The notes under the pieces were generated by a model. The model was not told the DNA's origin. It did not search any database and saw only the letters and a list, made by a program, of their open reading frames with translations. Made by a program: the position numbers and the translations under genes. Shown here in pieces: positions 10,009-19,140 of a stretch of 48,906 nt of DNA (position 1 is the first letter of the stretch; the number at the start of each line of letters is the position of its first letter). This stretch comes from Planctomycetota bacterium (GTDB taxonomy: Bacteria; Planctomycetota; Phycisphaerae; SM23-33; FEN-1343), in the NCBI GenBank assembly GCA_012514895.1, contig JAAYZK010000228.1:1-48906 (forward strand), in the 5' to 3' direction.

Positions 10009-10605
10009 ATGCTCCGTCTTATTGTGTTTCTGTTCGTCTTGGCGGCCCTGGCCGCGGCGGCTCCGGCCGACATGCTTCTCAACACCAATCTTCTGGCCAA
10101 CAGCGATTTCGAGTCCGGGCTGGACGGCTGGACGACCGACGGCGCCACCCTCCGCGCCGGCAACCCGGTACCACATGGCGGGGCGGCCTATCTCGCCGGC
10201 AGCGTCAACGGTCTGGCGACGACCGCGACATACCAGGTCATCGACCTGGCCGCCGGGGGCTTGGCCGATGACAGCCTCACCGCCCTCTTCGGCGGCTGGC
10301 AGTCCGGCTGGGAAACCCAGCGCGACAGCGGCCTGATCGCATTGGCCGCCCTCGACGCCGACGGCGCCATCCTCGCCGCGGCCGACACCGGCTGGTTCTA
10401 CAGCAACCACACCTGGACCCTCCGCCAGAACGAACTGCCCCTGCCCGCCGGCACCGTGGCCCTGCGCTACACCTTCACCGCCCAGCGCTACGAGGGTTAC
10501 AACAACGACGGCTACCTCGATGACGCCTTCGTCAGCATCGTTCCCGAACCGGCCACGCTGGCGCTGCTGGCCCTGGGGGCCGCGGCGATCGTGCGACGGC
10601 GGTAG
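10009..10605 (+). CDS. Secreted PEP-CTERM-sorted protein
   Basis: A 198-residue exported protein. Residues 1-20 form a signal peptide (LIVFLFVLAALAAAAPA). The body begins LLANSDFESGLDGWTT, the start of a jelly-roll carbohydrate-binding-like beta sandwich, seen often in planctomycete and verrucomicrobial PEP-CTERM proteins. The last 21 residues are a PEP-CTERM tail: VPEP, a hydrophobic helix, then Arg-Arg-Arg. Such tails are processed by an exosortase, not encoded here, leaving the protein in the envelope or released. Function is unknown beyond a likely binding or extracellular matrix role. Confidence 0.85.
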   Translation: MLRLIVFLFVLAALAAAAPADMLLNTNLLANSDFESGLDGWTTDGATLRAGNPVPHGGAAYLAGSVNGLATTATYQVIDLAAGGLADDSLTALFGGWQSGWETQRDSGLIALAALDADGAILAAADTGWFYSNHTWTLRQNELPLPAGTVALRYTFTAQRYEGYNNDGYLDDAFVSIVPEPATLALLALGAAAIVRRR

Positions 10606-10699
10606 GCTTGGCTGCTTCGCGTTCCTCCGTCGATCGGCACGCCCACCCGCCGCACGGATGCAGAGCTGCCCGCGCCTTCCCACGCGTCACGCCTGATCC

Positions 10700-10834
10700 G
10701 GTCCACTCGCCCGGTTCGCCGTCGTGGGCGAACGCCAGGGCCGTGGCGGTGTCGGCGGCACCGTAGCAGATGGCCAGGCGGCCGGTGCCGGCGCCGCACA
10801 GGGGCGCACCCCGATTCCGAGCCGGGCGGAGCAT
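10700..10834 (-). pseudogene. Remnant of a GH130-like phosphorylase C-terminus
   Basis: On the minus strand about 30 codons near 10706-10801 encode GRLAICYGAADTATALAFA, close to the C-terminal signature of GH130 mannoside phosphorylases (RL.I.YGAADT..ALA.A). No upstream part of the enzyme exists, and the frame then runs into unrelated sequence. It sits downstream (in the minus sense) of the deacetylase start region's neighbour and looks like a decayed fragment. A short match could be chance, so confidence is low. Confidence 0.35.
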
Positions 10835-10858
10835 CTCCTTTGCAGGCCTGCGGGCTGC

Positions 10859-12124
10859 TTAGCGGCCGAAGTTCGTCTTCAGGATGACGAAGTCATCGAG
10901 ATCGACGTCACCGTCGGCGTCGAAATCGCCCTGGTCCCACGCGGCGCCGGAGAGGGTGCCGAAGCTGGTCTTCAGCAGGACGAAGTCGTCGAGGTCGACG
11001 TCGCCGTCGCGGTCGGCGTCGCCGGGTTTGTCGGCCGAGCCGGGGCGGATCTCGACCGGGCCGCGATCGGGGATCGCGTCCAGGAGGATGTAGTCGCGAT
11101 CGCCCTGGGCCGCCAGCGTAAAGCTGGTCGCCGCGCCGCCCTGGGTGGCGGTCGCGGCCCCTTCCCAGGCGTCGGGGAGGCGCAGCTTGATCGTCAGCGG
11201 GTGGTCGAAGATCTGGTCGTTCATGCGGTCGGAGATGTCGAAGGCGATGCGGGATTCGCTGTTCTCGACCATCGTGATCGTAGCCGAGTCGCGCTGCTGG
11301 CCGAAGCGGACGACGTCGATGAAGCTGGCCCACCAGATCAGGTGCCTCAGCGAGTCGATGTAGGCGAGGTGGCCCTCCTGGACGGCCTCGTCGCTGACGC
11401 CGTGGTAGTGCGTGCACAGCCACGCGCGCTTCCACTGGGGCGAGTTCAGCCAGGAGATGCCCGAGGTGCCGTATAGGATGGCGTTGACGAAATCGGCGTC
11501 GATGCGCCCGCTGCTGCTGTCGGTCATCATCCAGTTGATCCGGCCCGGCTTGTTAGGCGTGCCGTGCACGCCGCGGGCGGCGATGAAGTACTGGGCGGCG
11601 ATGTCGGGCCGGCCGACGCCGCAGGGATAGGCCAGCGTCAGGCACCGCTGGCCGGGGACGTTGGCGTCGATGAGCGCCTGGGACCGGCTGTACTCCCAGT
11701 GCACGTCGGCGTCCGGCCGCGTGTCGTCGGAGCAGTTGTGGGTCATCGTGTGGGACTGGATGCTGCCGCCGGACGCTGCCAGGGCGACGAAGTCGGACCA
11801 CACGCCCGAGAAGCCGGGGTTGCTCTGGGCGTCGACGCCGCCGACGATGGTGAACCACGTCGGCGTGAAGTCGTACGTCTCGGCCATCTGCATCCACCAC
11901 GCCCAGTCGGGCTTCCAGTTGTCGTCGATGGTGATGCTCAGCGCCGCGAACTTGTCGCCGTACCACAGGCAGATGTGGGGCTCGCCGACGGCCTGGGGCC
12001 AGACGATGTCCGCCGGCACGGGGAAGGCCGTGCGGTCGAGCGGCAGGTTGAGCAACTGCTCGCCTGCGACAACGGGGGCGCACAGCACTGCGACGAGGAC
12101 GAAAGGCATGAGGTGTCGGCCCAT
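10859..12124 (-). CDS. Secreted polysaccharide deacetylase-like protein with dockerin repeats
   Basis: A 421-residue secreted protein. Residues 1-20 are a signal peptide. The NodB-homology region contains ALSITIDDNW (Asp67/Asp68) and SHTMTHN (His125, His129), the metal-binding Asp and HxxxH of carbohydrate esterase family 4-like deacetylases, plus LAYPCGVGRPD. Residues about 370-420 hold two dockerin type I repeats, GDADRDGDVDLDDF and GDFDADGDVDLDDF, each with a calcium loop. CE4 enzymes remove N- or O-acetyl groups from glycans. A ribosome site GGAGGAG lies just before the ATG at 12124. Dockerins normally bind cohesins; no cohesin is seen here. In Planctomycetota such repeats often occur without cellulosomes. 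Confidence 0.8.
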   Translation of the reverse strand: MGRHLMPFVLVAVLCAPVVAGEQLLNLPLDRTAFPVPADIVWPQAVGEPHICLWYGDKFAALSITIDDNWKPDWAWWMQMAETYDFTPTWFTIVGGVDAQSNPGFSGVWSDFVALAASGGSIQSHTMTHNCSDDTRPDADVHWEYSRSQALIDANVPGQRCLTLAYPCGVGRPDIAAQYFIAARGVHGTPNKPGRINWMMTDSSSGRIDADFVNAILYGTSGISWLNSPQWKRAWLCTHYHGVSDEAVQEGHLAYIDSLRHLIWWASFIDVVRFGQQRDSATITMVENSESRIAFDISDRMNDQIFDHPLTIKLRLPDAWEGAATATQGGAATSFTLAAQGDRDYILLDAIPDRGPVEIRPGSADKPGDADRDGDVDLDDFVLLKTSFGTLSGAAWDQGDFDADGDVDLDDFVILKTNFGR

Positions 12125-12228
12125 GGTCTCCTCCAGAACAACGGGATACTCGGCGACTGACCGTCCCCCAGCTTACCATGTGACGGGCTTTTGCGGAAGG
12201 GCCCTCCGACGGGGGAATCCGCGGAGCG

Positions 12229-12234
12229 TACAAT
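12229..12234 (+). promoter_or_regulatory. Possible -10 element for the DUF2231-like gene
   Basis: TACAAT at 12229-12234, 31 bases before the ATG at 12266. No good -35 box at the right distance was found. The same TACAAT appears shortly upstream of the genes at 16433 and 31526. Confidence 0.35.
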
Positions 12235-12265
12235 ACTGACGACAGGACTCACAGGGGGACCAGGC

Positions 12266-13312
12266 ATGACAGGCGACTTCATTCATCCGAACTACCACGT
12301 GCTCCTGCTGCACGTGCCGATCGGGCTGCTGATCGTCGGGTTTCTGGGCGAGTTGATCGCCCTGGTCCGGCCGCACCACGGCCTGCGTGCGGCGGCGCGG
12401 TGGATGGTGGTCGTCGGGGCCCTGATGGCGCTGCCGACGGCACTGGCGGGGGTCTACGCCCTCCGCGACGTCCTCGTGCCCGGCGACCGGATCGCGCTGA
12501 ACATGACCTGGCCGCAGGTTGCCGGCGCCGGCGGCTGGCCGCGCGAGCAGTGGCACTTCATGACCCACCACGCCCAGTACAACGTCGCCGCCGCGGTCGC
12601 CGTCGTCCTGGCGGCGGCCGGCTGGCTGGCGTCGGGGCGGCCGTGGCGGGATCGCCTGCCCCTGCCGCTGCTGCTCGTCCTGGCCGCCGGCGTCGTCCTG
12701 CTGACGATCGGCGCCTGGTACGGCGGGGAGGCGGTCTACCGCTTCGGAACGGGCGTCGAGCCCTCGCCCCCCGCCGGGGGCGTCCCGGGCGGCCTGGCGC
12801 ACTACCTGCCGCCGCTGCAGTGGCACATCGTGCTGGCGGGCTACACGGCGGCCCTGGCCGTCCTGGCCGCCGCCCTGACTTTCGGCCGCTCGCGGACGGC
12901 CGCCGCCGACGCGGCCGAGGCCGAGCCGGTCGCGACCGGACCATCGCCGTACGCGCGGGCGGCGTGGTGGCTGGCGGTGCTGGTAACGCTGCCGGTGCCG
13001 GTCCTTGCGGCCTGGTGGATGTGGCCGGCGTTCAGTATCGGCGCGCTGACCGGGAATCTCCGCATGATCGTCGGCCACGCACGGCTGCTGCTGCACGTGA
13101 TCGTCGGCGTGAGCATCCTGGTCCTGCTGCTGGTCCTGGCCCTGCGCGTCCGTCCGGGCCGCGGGCGCCGTCGCGCGACCGGCGTGCTGGCGGCGGTGCT
13201 GGCGGTGCTGCTGGGCGTGCAGGTGTGGCTGGGCGTGCTGATGCTGTTCGACTCGCCCGCCGGGTCCCTGCTGGGCTTCAGCCGGGCCGCCGACATGATC
13301 GGTTCGTTGTGA
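12266..13312 (+). CDS. DUF2231-like multi-pass membrane protein
   Basis: A 348-residue protein with eight or so hydrophobic segments. The N-terminus HPNYHVLLLHVPIGLLIVGF resembles DUF2231 proteins, which begin with HP..VHFPIGLL. His residues near helix ends (HPNYH, WHFMTHHAQYN, WHIVLAGY, GHARLLLH) could bind heme, as is often proposed for this family; that is inference. A second similar half is suggested by repeated helix pairs. The ATG at 12266 was chosen because AGGGGGACCAGGC precedes it and homology begins directly after. Plus strand, no operon partner obvious. Confidence 0.65.
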   Translation: MTGDFIHPNYHVLLLHVPIGLLIVGFLGELIALVRPHHGLRAAARWMVVVGALMALPTALAGVYALRDVLVPGDRIALNMTWPQVAGAGGWPREQWHFMTHHAQYNVAAAVAVVLAAAGWLASGRPWRDRLPLPLLLVLAAGVVLLTIGAWYGGEAVYRFGTGVEPSPPAGGVPGGLAHYLPPLQWHIVLAGYTAALAVLAAALTFGRSRTAAADAAEAEPVATGPSPYARAAWWLAVLVTLPVPVLAAWWMWPAFSIGALTGNLRMIVGHARLLLHVIVGVSILVLLLVLALRVRPGRGRRRATGVLAAVLAVLLGVQVWLGVLMLFDSPAGSLLGFSRAADMIGSL

Positions 13313-13632
13313 CCGTCACACCCGGACCGGCCGACCGGAGATCCACCCCTGTGATGTCCCCCCGGCGCCCCCTGAGCGGGTCGTCAGACGCTGCGTCACA
13401 GACGGACGGAGGCCCGACCCGCAAATCCGAAATCCGAAGCACGAAATCCGAAACAAACCTTCAAAACGGCAAACAGGACGGCAGACAGCCAAACGGCCGA
13501 GCCCCGTTGTTTGGTGCTTTTCCGTTCCGTTTTGCCGTTTGGGATTTGTTTCGGATTTCGAGTTTCGTGCTTCGGATTTCCGCAGCACGGGGCCGCAAGT
13601 CCAATAGCCTGCGGCCCAGCCTGACAGCCTGC
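13313..13632. other. Intergenic region with palindromic repeat
   Basis: A 320-base gap. Most of it is the long palindromic repeat at 13423-13581. Frames through it produce the low-complexity phrase typical of this repeat and are not genes. Confidence 0.6.
13423..13581. repeat. Long imperfect palindromic repeat, copy 1
   Basis: The left arm (AAATCCGAAGCACGAAATCC and then GAAACAAA) is the reverse complement of the right arm (TTTGTTTCGGATTTCGAG then TTTCGTGCTTCGGATTT). Inner arms AAACGGCAAA and TTTTGCCGTTT pair as well. Total length about 159 bases. A second copy lies at 40337-40482. Arms contain lower GC than their surroundings. Confidence 0.8.
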
Positions 13633-13869
13633 TCAGGCGCTGAGCATGGCCTGGCGCCGCACCGGCCGGGCCGTCTCGGCGGCGAACTGCCTTCCCAGTT
13701 CGCGAGGCAGCGCCTCGTCCAGGTGCTCCAGGTACCCCCGGGCGGCCTGGCGAACCCTGTGCAGCGCCTCCCGCCTCGTGGCGCCCCACACCACGCATCC
13801 CGGCAGGGCCGGGCACCAGGCGGTGTATCCCACATCCGAACGCTTCGCGATTCTCACAGATAACTGCAC
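13633..13869 (-). CDS. HicB-like (UPF0150) protein, orphan
   Basis: A 78-residue protein with the HicB/UPF0150 core GYTAWCPALPGCVVWGATRREAL followed by a helix. HicB proteins are usually antitoxins of HicA mRNA interferases with a degraded RNase H fold. The GTG start at 13869 follows GGAAAGGAGG. No HicA gene is present on either side, and no C-terminal DNA-binding domain is visible, so this may be an orphan. In Planctomycetota such orphan genes are common. Target unknown. Confidence 0.65.
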   Translation of the reverse strand: MQLSVRIAKRSDVGYTAWCPALPGCVVWGATRREALHRVRQAARGYLEHLDEALPRELGRQFAAETARPVRRQAMLSA

Positions 13870-14087
13870 GGTACGCCTCCTTTCCAGACATCCATGTCTG
13901 CCACAACGGCTCCCATTGTGGGCAAATCGCGGTGCGCCGCAATCGGGGGTAACTCGGTATTATTCTTCATGCTTTCCGGTGCGGGGCATCAGAGAATCCC
14001 CTATCACCGCGTTGATGAAATGCGGTAGAGTCATCCTCCAGCATCCGGCCCGCAGCACACGGGACCGTGAACGATCGGAGCGACGCG

Positions 14088-14969
14088 ATGAAGGTGACCC
14101 CTTATCGATCCGGAGCGGCGTTTCTCGGAGCCGCCGGCGCCTGGCTGCAGCGCGAGGAGGTCTTGAACAACTTGATGCTGGGCATCGCGGACCGCCTGGC
14201 CCACGCCGACCCCCCGCCCGAGCCGCCGGCCGTGCTGATGACGGCGGCAGGCCCGCAGGGCCTGGAGGCGGCCCTCGTGATGACCCCGCCGCGGGGCGCG
14301 GTGCTGTACGCTCCGGGAATCGGGACGGACCGCCACGCCGCCGCCCTCGGTGCGCTGGAGGCCCTCGCCGACGCCCTGCAGGCCAGCATCCATGCGGTAC
14401 CGGACTGTCACGGCGCCGCGGCCACGGCCCTGGCGTTCGCCCGCCTCTGGTCCCAGCGGACGGGACGCTCCTTCGAGCTGCATCGGGCCCTGCGGATCTA
14501 CGAGCTTCGCAACGTCACCTTCCCGGCCGGCATCCCCGGGAAGGCTCGCGTGGCGGGCGGAGAGAATCTCGACCTCCTGACCGACTGGACCGGGCGCTTC
14601 TGGGCGGAGATCGGCGAACCCGAGGGTCCGCAGGCCGCCCGCCCCTCGACCGAGCGGATCATCGCCGCCGGGCAGTGCATGCTCTGGGAGGTCGACGGCC
14701 GCCCCGTCTCGACGGCCTCGGCCGCCCGGGCCCAGCGGCACGGCGTCACCATCAGCCGCGTCTACACGCCCCCGGAGCACCGCAGGCACGGCTACGCCTC
14801 GGCCTGCGTGGCCGCCCTCAGCCAGCGCCAGCTCGACGCCGGCTACGAGTACTGCTGCCTCTACACTGACCTGGCCAACCCCACGTCCAACGCCATCTAC
14901 CAGCGCATCGGCTACGTCCCCCTGGCCGACGCCAGCCACTACCGCTTCGTGCAAGGACAAGGACAATGA
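14088..14969 (+). CDS. GNAT family N-acetyltransferase
   Basis: A 293-residue acetyltransferase. The C-terminal half has the acetyl-CoA pyrophosphate loop in [20 protein letters not shown] and a typical end [21 protein letters not shown]. The N-terminal 130 residues resemble the domain found in fusion GNATs of Bacillota and Planctomycetota. The ATG at 14088 is preferred over GTG at 14067 because CGGAG lies 7 bases upstream. The stop overlaps the start of the next gene by the ATGA sequence. Substrate unknown. Confidence 0.8.
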   Translation: MKVTPYRSGAAFLGAAGAWLQREEVLNNLMLGIADRLAHADPPPEPPAVLMTAAGPQGLEAALVMTPPRGAVLYAPGIGTDRHAAALGALEALADALQASIHAVPDCHGAAATALAFARLWSQRTGRSFELHRALRIYELRNVTFPAGIPGKARVAGGENLDLLTDWTGRFWAEIGEPEGPQAARPSTERIIAAGQCMLWEVDGRPVSTASAARAQRHGVTISRVYTPPEHRRHGYASACVAALSQRQLDAGYEYCCLYTDLANPTSNAIYQRIGYVPLADASHYRFVQGQGQ

Positions 14970-16339
14970 CTGACGCGAACGCCATGCGGGCGAACAACGG
15001 CACACTGCGAGTGTCGGACAACCGGCGGTTCCTGGTCCACCAGGACGGGCGCCCCTTCTTCTACCTCGGGGACACCGCCTGGCGGCTGTTCTGCTACCTG
15101 AAGCGCGAGGAGGCCGACCACTACCTGCAGACCCGCGCCGACCAGGGCTTCACGGTGATCCAGGCGTCGATCCTGGCCGAGAAGAGCGAGGCCGACCGGC
15201 CCAACGCGTACGGCCAGATGGAGCTCATCGACGGCGATATCGCCTGCCCCAATGAGAGGTACTTCCAGCACGTCGATTACATCGTGAACAAGGCCGCGTC
15301 GCTGGGCCTGTGGATCGGGATGCTGCCGACCTGGGGCGACCGGTGGAACAGGAAATGGGGCACGGGCCCCGAGCTGTTCACGCCCGACAACGCCCTGGCG
15401 TACGGCCGGTGGCTGGGACGGCGCTACCGTGACAGGCCGCTGATCTGGATCCTCGGCGGCGACCGGCCGGTCGAGACCGACGTTCACGCCCGGATCATCC
15501 GCGCCATGGCCCGCGGGCTGCGCGAGGGGGACGGCGGGGAGCACCTGATGACGTTCCACCCGTGCGGGGGGGAAACGTCCGCCCAGTACTTCCACGCGGA
15601 GGAGTGGCTCGACTTCAACATGCGCCAGAACGGCCACGAGGTCCTGTTCGGCCCCCGCTACGCCGGCACGCGAGCCGACTACGACCGCCTGCCGCCCAAG
15701 CCCGTCATCGACGGCGAGCCGATCTACGAAGGCCACCCGGTCTGCTTCAACGCCCCCGCCCAGGGGCGGTCCATCGCCGCCGACGTGCGCAGGCCGCTGT
15801 ACTGGGACCTGTTCGGCGGCGCGTGCGGCCACACGTACGGGCACCATTCCGTCTGGCAGTTCATGGCCGAGGGCAACAAGCCGGTCAACCAGCCGCTGAT
15901 GTCGTGGCCCGACGCGCTGTCGGCGCCCGGTGCCGCCCAGATGGTGCACGGCCGGCGCCTGATCGAATCGCGCCCCGTGCTCAGCCGCATCCCCGATGAC
16001 TCGATGATCGTCGCCCACCGCTACGGCGGCGAGGAGATCGCGACGTACCTGCCCGGGGCGGGCCTGCGCCGCTTCGTCGGCACGCGCGACGCCGGGGGAA
16101 GCTACCTGATGGTGTACGCGCCGGTGTCGATTCCCTTCGAGGTGGACACCGGCACCCTGACCGGCGGCACGGTCCGCGCCTGGTGGTTCAATCCCCGCAC
16201 CGGCGGCGCCGACGCCGCGGGCACCTTCCCCCGCGGGGGCGTCCTGCGCTTCCAGCCGCCCGACCCCGGCGAGATGGTCGACTGGGTCCTGGTGCTGGAC
16301 GACGCGGACAGGGGCTATCCGCCCCCCGGCCGTCCGTAA
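14966..16339 (+). CDS. DUF4038 / GH140-like glycoside hydrolase
   Basis: A 457-residue protein with the DUF4038 fold of the apiosidase family GH140. The opening [20 protein letters not shown] and the segment [10 protein letters not shown] (Asp166) are family hallmarks, and [10 protein letters not shown] (Glu251 or Glu255) is the likely acid/base or nucleophile. About 90 C-terminal residues form the beta-sandwich domain often called 'putative collagen-binding' that follows DUF4038. GH140 members cleave apiose from rhamnogalacturonan II; substrate here is unproved. No signal peptide is visible, so it may act in the cytoplasm or use a non-classical route. It overlaps the GNAT gene by 4 bases. 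Confidence 0.75.
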   Translation: MTDANAMRANNGTLRVSDNRRFLVHQDGRPFFYLGDTAWRLFCYLKREEADHYLQTRADQGFTVIQASILAEKSEADRPNAYGQMELIDGDIACPNERYFQHVDYIVNKAASLGLWIGMLPTWGDRWNRKWGTGPELFTPDNALAYGRWLGRRYRDRPLIWILGGDRPVETDVHARIIRAMARGLREGDGGEHLMTFHPCGGETSAQYFHAEEWLDFNMRQNGHEVLFGPRYAGTRADYDRLPPKPVIDGEPIYEGHPVCFNAPAQGRSIAADVRRPLYWDLFGGACGHTYGHHSVWQFMAEGNKPVNQPLMSWPDALSAPGAAQMVHGRRLIESRPVLSRIPDDSMIVAHRYGGEEIATYLPGAGLRRFVGTRDAGGSYLMVYAPVSIPFEVDTGTLTGGTVRAWWFNPRTGGADAAGTFPRGGVLRFQPPDPGEMVDWVLVLDDADRGYPPPGRP

Positions 16340-16368
16340 GGGATCGTGGCGTCCGCTGCCCGAGGCGT

Positions 16369-16376
16369 CTACAATC
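16369..16376 (+). promoter_or_regulatory. Possible -10 element for the sulfatase gene
   Basis: CTACAATC at 16369-16376 contains TACAAT, about 60 bases before the sulfatase start. No clear -35 was seen. Weak. Confidence 0.3.
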
Positions 16377-16432
16377 CGGTACACTGCGGCCGCTGGACAG
16401 GGATGCACGTGCCAGACAACAGGAGTGCGATG

Positions 16433-18523
16433 ATGCGACCGATCAGTCGGCGTGAGTTCATGCGGGCCGGAACCGGCGCCCTGGCGGCGGCGGCACTGGG
16501 CACGGGCGCGCTGGAGCGGGCGATGGCGGCCGAGGGGCCGCGACGAAGGCCCAACATCGTGGTGGTGATCACCGACGACCAGCGGTTCGACGCGATGGGC
16601 TGCATGGGCCATCCGTTCCTCAAGACGCCCCACCTCGACCGCCTCCGCCGCGAGGGCGTGCTGCTGGCCAATGCGTTCGTGACGACGTCCCTCTGCTCGC
16701 CGAGCCGTGCGAGTTTCCTGACGGGCACCTACGCCCACACCCACGGGGTGATGCTCAACGCCACCAACGACTACGACCCCGCCAGGACGCCCTCCTTCTG
16801 CCAGCTGCTCCGCGACCGCGGCGGCTACCGCACCGCCTTCGTGGGCAAGTGGCACCTCGACAGCGAGCGCGACGACCCCCGCGAAGGGTTCGACCACTGG
16901 GTGAGCTTCAAGGGCCAGGGCGTGTACTTCGACCCGGAGATCAACGAAAACGGTCAGCGCTCGAAGCAGGCCGGCTACATCACCGACATCCTCACCGACC
17001 ACGCCGACCGCTGGATCCGCCAGGAGGCGGGCGGCGGGCGGCCCTTCTGCCTGTACCTGGCCCACAAGGCGGTCCACGCCCCATTCCAGCCGGCCCCCAG
17101 GCACGAGGGCGCCTGCGCCGACGCCCGGATCGACCCGCCGGCGAGCTTCGACGACCCCCGCCGCGGCAAGCCGGCCTGGAAGCGGACGAACTACGGCTCG
17201 CCCCTTCGCCTGCGCAGCTCCGTCCGGGTCGAACCGGTCGACGAAATGCCCCGGCGGCCGTGGAAGCCGGCCGGCCACTATCGCCGCTACATGGAGTCGA
17301 TCCTCGCGGTCGACGAGGGCGTCGGCAGGCTGCTGGACACGCTGGACGAACTGGGCATCGCCGACGACACGGTCGTCGTGTTCGCCAGCGACAACGGCTA
17401 CTTCCTCGGCGACAACGGCGGCCGCGGCGACAAGCGCCTCTGCTACGAGGCGTCGATGCGGATCCCCCTGCTCCTGCGCTACCCGCGCCTGGCGACGGCG
17501 GGCGGAACGGTCGACCGGATGGTGCTCAACATCGACCTGGCCCCCACGCTGCTGGACCTGGCCGGCGTGTCCCCCGCGCCGGTCATGCAGGGAATGTCCG
17601 CCGCGCCCCTGCTGGCCGGAAAGACGGCCGGATGGCGGACGAGCTTCCTGTACGAGTACTGGCGGGACCTGACGCCCGTCGTCCCGCGGATGGTGTGCGT
17701 GCGGACCGACCGGTGGAAGTACACCCGCTATCCCGACATCGATCAGCACGAGCTGTACGACCTGCAGGCCGACCCGCACGAGATGACCAACCTGGCCGAC
17801 GCACCCGGGCACGCCGGGCGCGTCGCCGAGCTGCGGGCCGAGCTGGAGCGCCTCATGCGCGAGACGGGCTACAAGGCCCAGGCCCTCCACGCCACCAGCC
17901 CCAAGCCCCGCGGCCTGGTGGCCGCGTGGACGTTCGACGCGATCTCCGACGGGCGGGTCGCCGACGCCTCCGGCAACGGCAACCACGGGCGGGTCAGCGG
18001 CGCCGCCGCGGCCGCCGGCCGCAGGGGAACGGCCCTGCGGTTCACGGGCTCCCAGAGCTTCACGGTCGCCCCCTCCGATAGCCTCGACCCGGCCTTCGCG
18101 CCGTGGATCGTCGAGGCGTGGGTCAAAGCCGACGGCGACGGGATCATCTGCGCGCACGGCGGCGAGCGCCTGGGCTACGCCCTGTTCGTCGACCAGGGCG
18201 TCCCCGGCTTCTCGGTGCGGGACGGCCAGGCCGTCTTCGTCGCCGACGGGCGCGAGTCGTGCCTGGGCCGCTGGACGCACCTGGCCGGGGTGATCGACGA
18301 GACGCACGCGCACCTGTACGTCGACGGGCGGCCGACCGGGTCGATCCCGCTGATGCACCTGCTGCGCGCGTGCCCGACCGACCCGCTGAGCCTCGGGGCC
18401 GACACCGGCTCGCCGGTGGACCCGGCCGTCTCGGCGGTGGGCTTCCACGGGCTGATCGATTCGGTTCGCATTCACCGCCGCGACGGAGGCGGCGACACCG
18501 TGGCCGCACTGATGAACGAGTAG
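16433..18523 (+). CDS. Tat-exported sulfatase with C-terminal LamG-like domain
   Basis: A 696-residue type I sulfatase. The N-terminus ISRREFMRAGTGALAAAALG is a twin-arginine signal. The formylglycine motif CSPSR is at 88-92, metal Asp48/Asp49 in ITDDQRFDAM, and DNG.FLGDNGGRGDKRL gives the second metal and substrate part. The domain ends near residue 490. Residues about 500-695 are a concanavalin-like LamG-3 domain (LVAAWTFDA, DASGNGNHG, FHGLIDSVRIHRR). Sulfatases of this type release sulfate from algal or animal glycans after export. A start at 16430 is also possible; 16433 has better spacing from AGGAG. The gene follows the GH140-like gene by 93 bases. Confidence 0.88.
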   Translation: MRPISRREFMRAGTGALAAAALGTGALERAMAAEGPRRRPNIVVVITDDQRFDAMGCMGHPFLKTPHLDRLRREGVLLANAFVTTSLCSPSRASFLTGTYAHTHGVMLNATNDYDPARTPSFCQLLRDRGGYRTAFVGKWHLDSERDDPREGFDHWVSFKGQGVYFDPEINENGQRSKQAGYITDILTDHADRWIRQEAGGGRPFCLYLAHKAVHAPFQPAPRHEGACADARIDPPASFDDPRRGKPAWKRTNYGSPLRLRSSVRVEPVDEMPRRPWKPAGHYRRYMESILAVDEGVGRLLDTLDELGIADDTVVVFASDNGYFLGDNGGRGDKRLCYEASMRIPLLLRYPRLATAGGTVDRMVLNIDLAPTLLDLAGVSPAPVMQGMSAAPLLAGKTAGWRTSFLYEYWRDLTPVVPRMVCVRTDRWKYTRYPDIDQHELYDLQADPHEMTNLADAPGHAGRVAELRAELERLMRETGYKAQALHATSPKPRGLVAAWTFDAISDGRVADASGNGNHGRVSGAAAAAGRRGTALRFTGSQSFTVAPSDSLDPAFAPWIVEAWVKADGDGIICAHGGERLGYALFVDQGVPGFSVRDGQAVFVADGRESCLGRWTHLAGVIDETHAHLYVDGRPTGSIPLMHLLRACPTDPLSLGADTGSPVDPAVSAVGFHGLIDSVRIHRRDGGGDTVAALMNE

Positions 18524-18526
18524 ACC

Positions 18527-19073
18527 GTGGAGAAACACTACGTCGTCATGACCGCCATCGGGGCCGACCGGCCGGGCCTGGTCGATGCCGTCAGCGCGTA
18601 TGTCTACAAGCGCGGGGGCAACGTGGAGTCGACGCGGGCGGCGACGCTCGGGGGCGAGTTCGCGATGATCCTGCTGATCAGCGGCGACGAGAAGACCGCC
18701 GAGTCGATCCGGCTGCAGACGGGCGAACTGGAGCGGGACGCCGGTCTGGCGGTCGTCGTCAAGCCCACCGGCGCCCCGGCCGAGCACCCCCGCACCGGCC
18801 GATTCGCTGCCCTACGCGCTGGCGGTCTACGCGATGGACCATCCCGGCATCGTCCAGGCGGTCACGCACGAACTGGCGCGCCACAACGTCAACATCCGCT
18901 CGCTGGACACCTGCGTGGAATCGGCCCCGCACACGGACACCGCCTTCTTCCATCTGCTGGCCACCCTCGACGTGCCCAGCGCCCAGAGCATCGCCGCCTT
19001 CCGCACCGCCCTGGCGAGGATGGCCGACGCGTTGAACGTGGACATCCAGTTGACCGCCGCCGAGCGGACTTGA
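18527..19073 (+). pseudogene. Double-ACT regulator (GcvR-like) with an apparent frameshift
   Basis: Two ACT domains of a GcvR-type protein are encoded in different frames. The first (from GTG 18527) reads VVMTAIGADRPGLVDAVSAY and NVESTRAATLGGEFAMILLI up to about 18785. The second (19th-century-like GcvR half) reads PYALAVYAMDHPGIVQAV and NVNIRSLDTCVE, ending at the stop 19071-19073. Removing one C from the run of five C at 18787-18791 joins both halves into a 181-residue protein. GcvR proteins control glycine-cleavage genes by binding ligand through ACT domains, but this assignment is general. Either a sequencing error or a real frameshift; the rest of both domains is intact. Confidence 0.7.
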
Positions 19074-19100
19074 CTTTCTTTCTGCATCGGTCAGTGAAAT
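19064..19100 (+). promoter_or_regulatory. Promoter-like 37-nt element, copy 2
   Basis: TTGACT at 19070-19075, a 19-base spacer, and TGAAAT at 19095-19100. The element overlaps the stop codon of the double-ACT gene and precedes the lipoprotein gene by 40 bases. It matches 31 of 37 bases of the element at 1991-2027, including an almost identical spacer. Confidence 0.5.
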
Positions 19101-19140
19101 GTGGGCGCGCCGCCCGCATGGCATCTGCAGGGAGACGACC

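Noticed and set aside
10724-11476. Plus-strand frame antisense to the deacetylase
   Set aside because: Gly/Val/Asp-rich complement of the dockerin region; the minus strand is clearly coding.
13313-13632. HicA partner for the HicB-like gene
   Set aside because: No small HicA-type frame on either side; the downstream side is repeat sequence.
12400-13863. 487-codon plus-strand frame spanning the DUF2231-like gene and the palindromic repeat
   Set aside because: Off-frame shadow of the membrane protein plus repeat sequence; no homology.
14939-18787. Minus-strand open frame of 1282 codons
   Set aside because: Antisense of the GH140-like and sulfatase genes; no domain, low-complexity Val/Gly/Arg/Asp composition.
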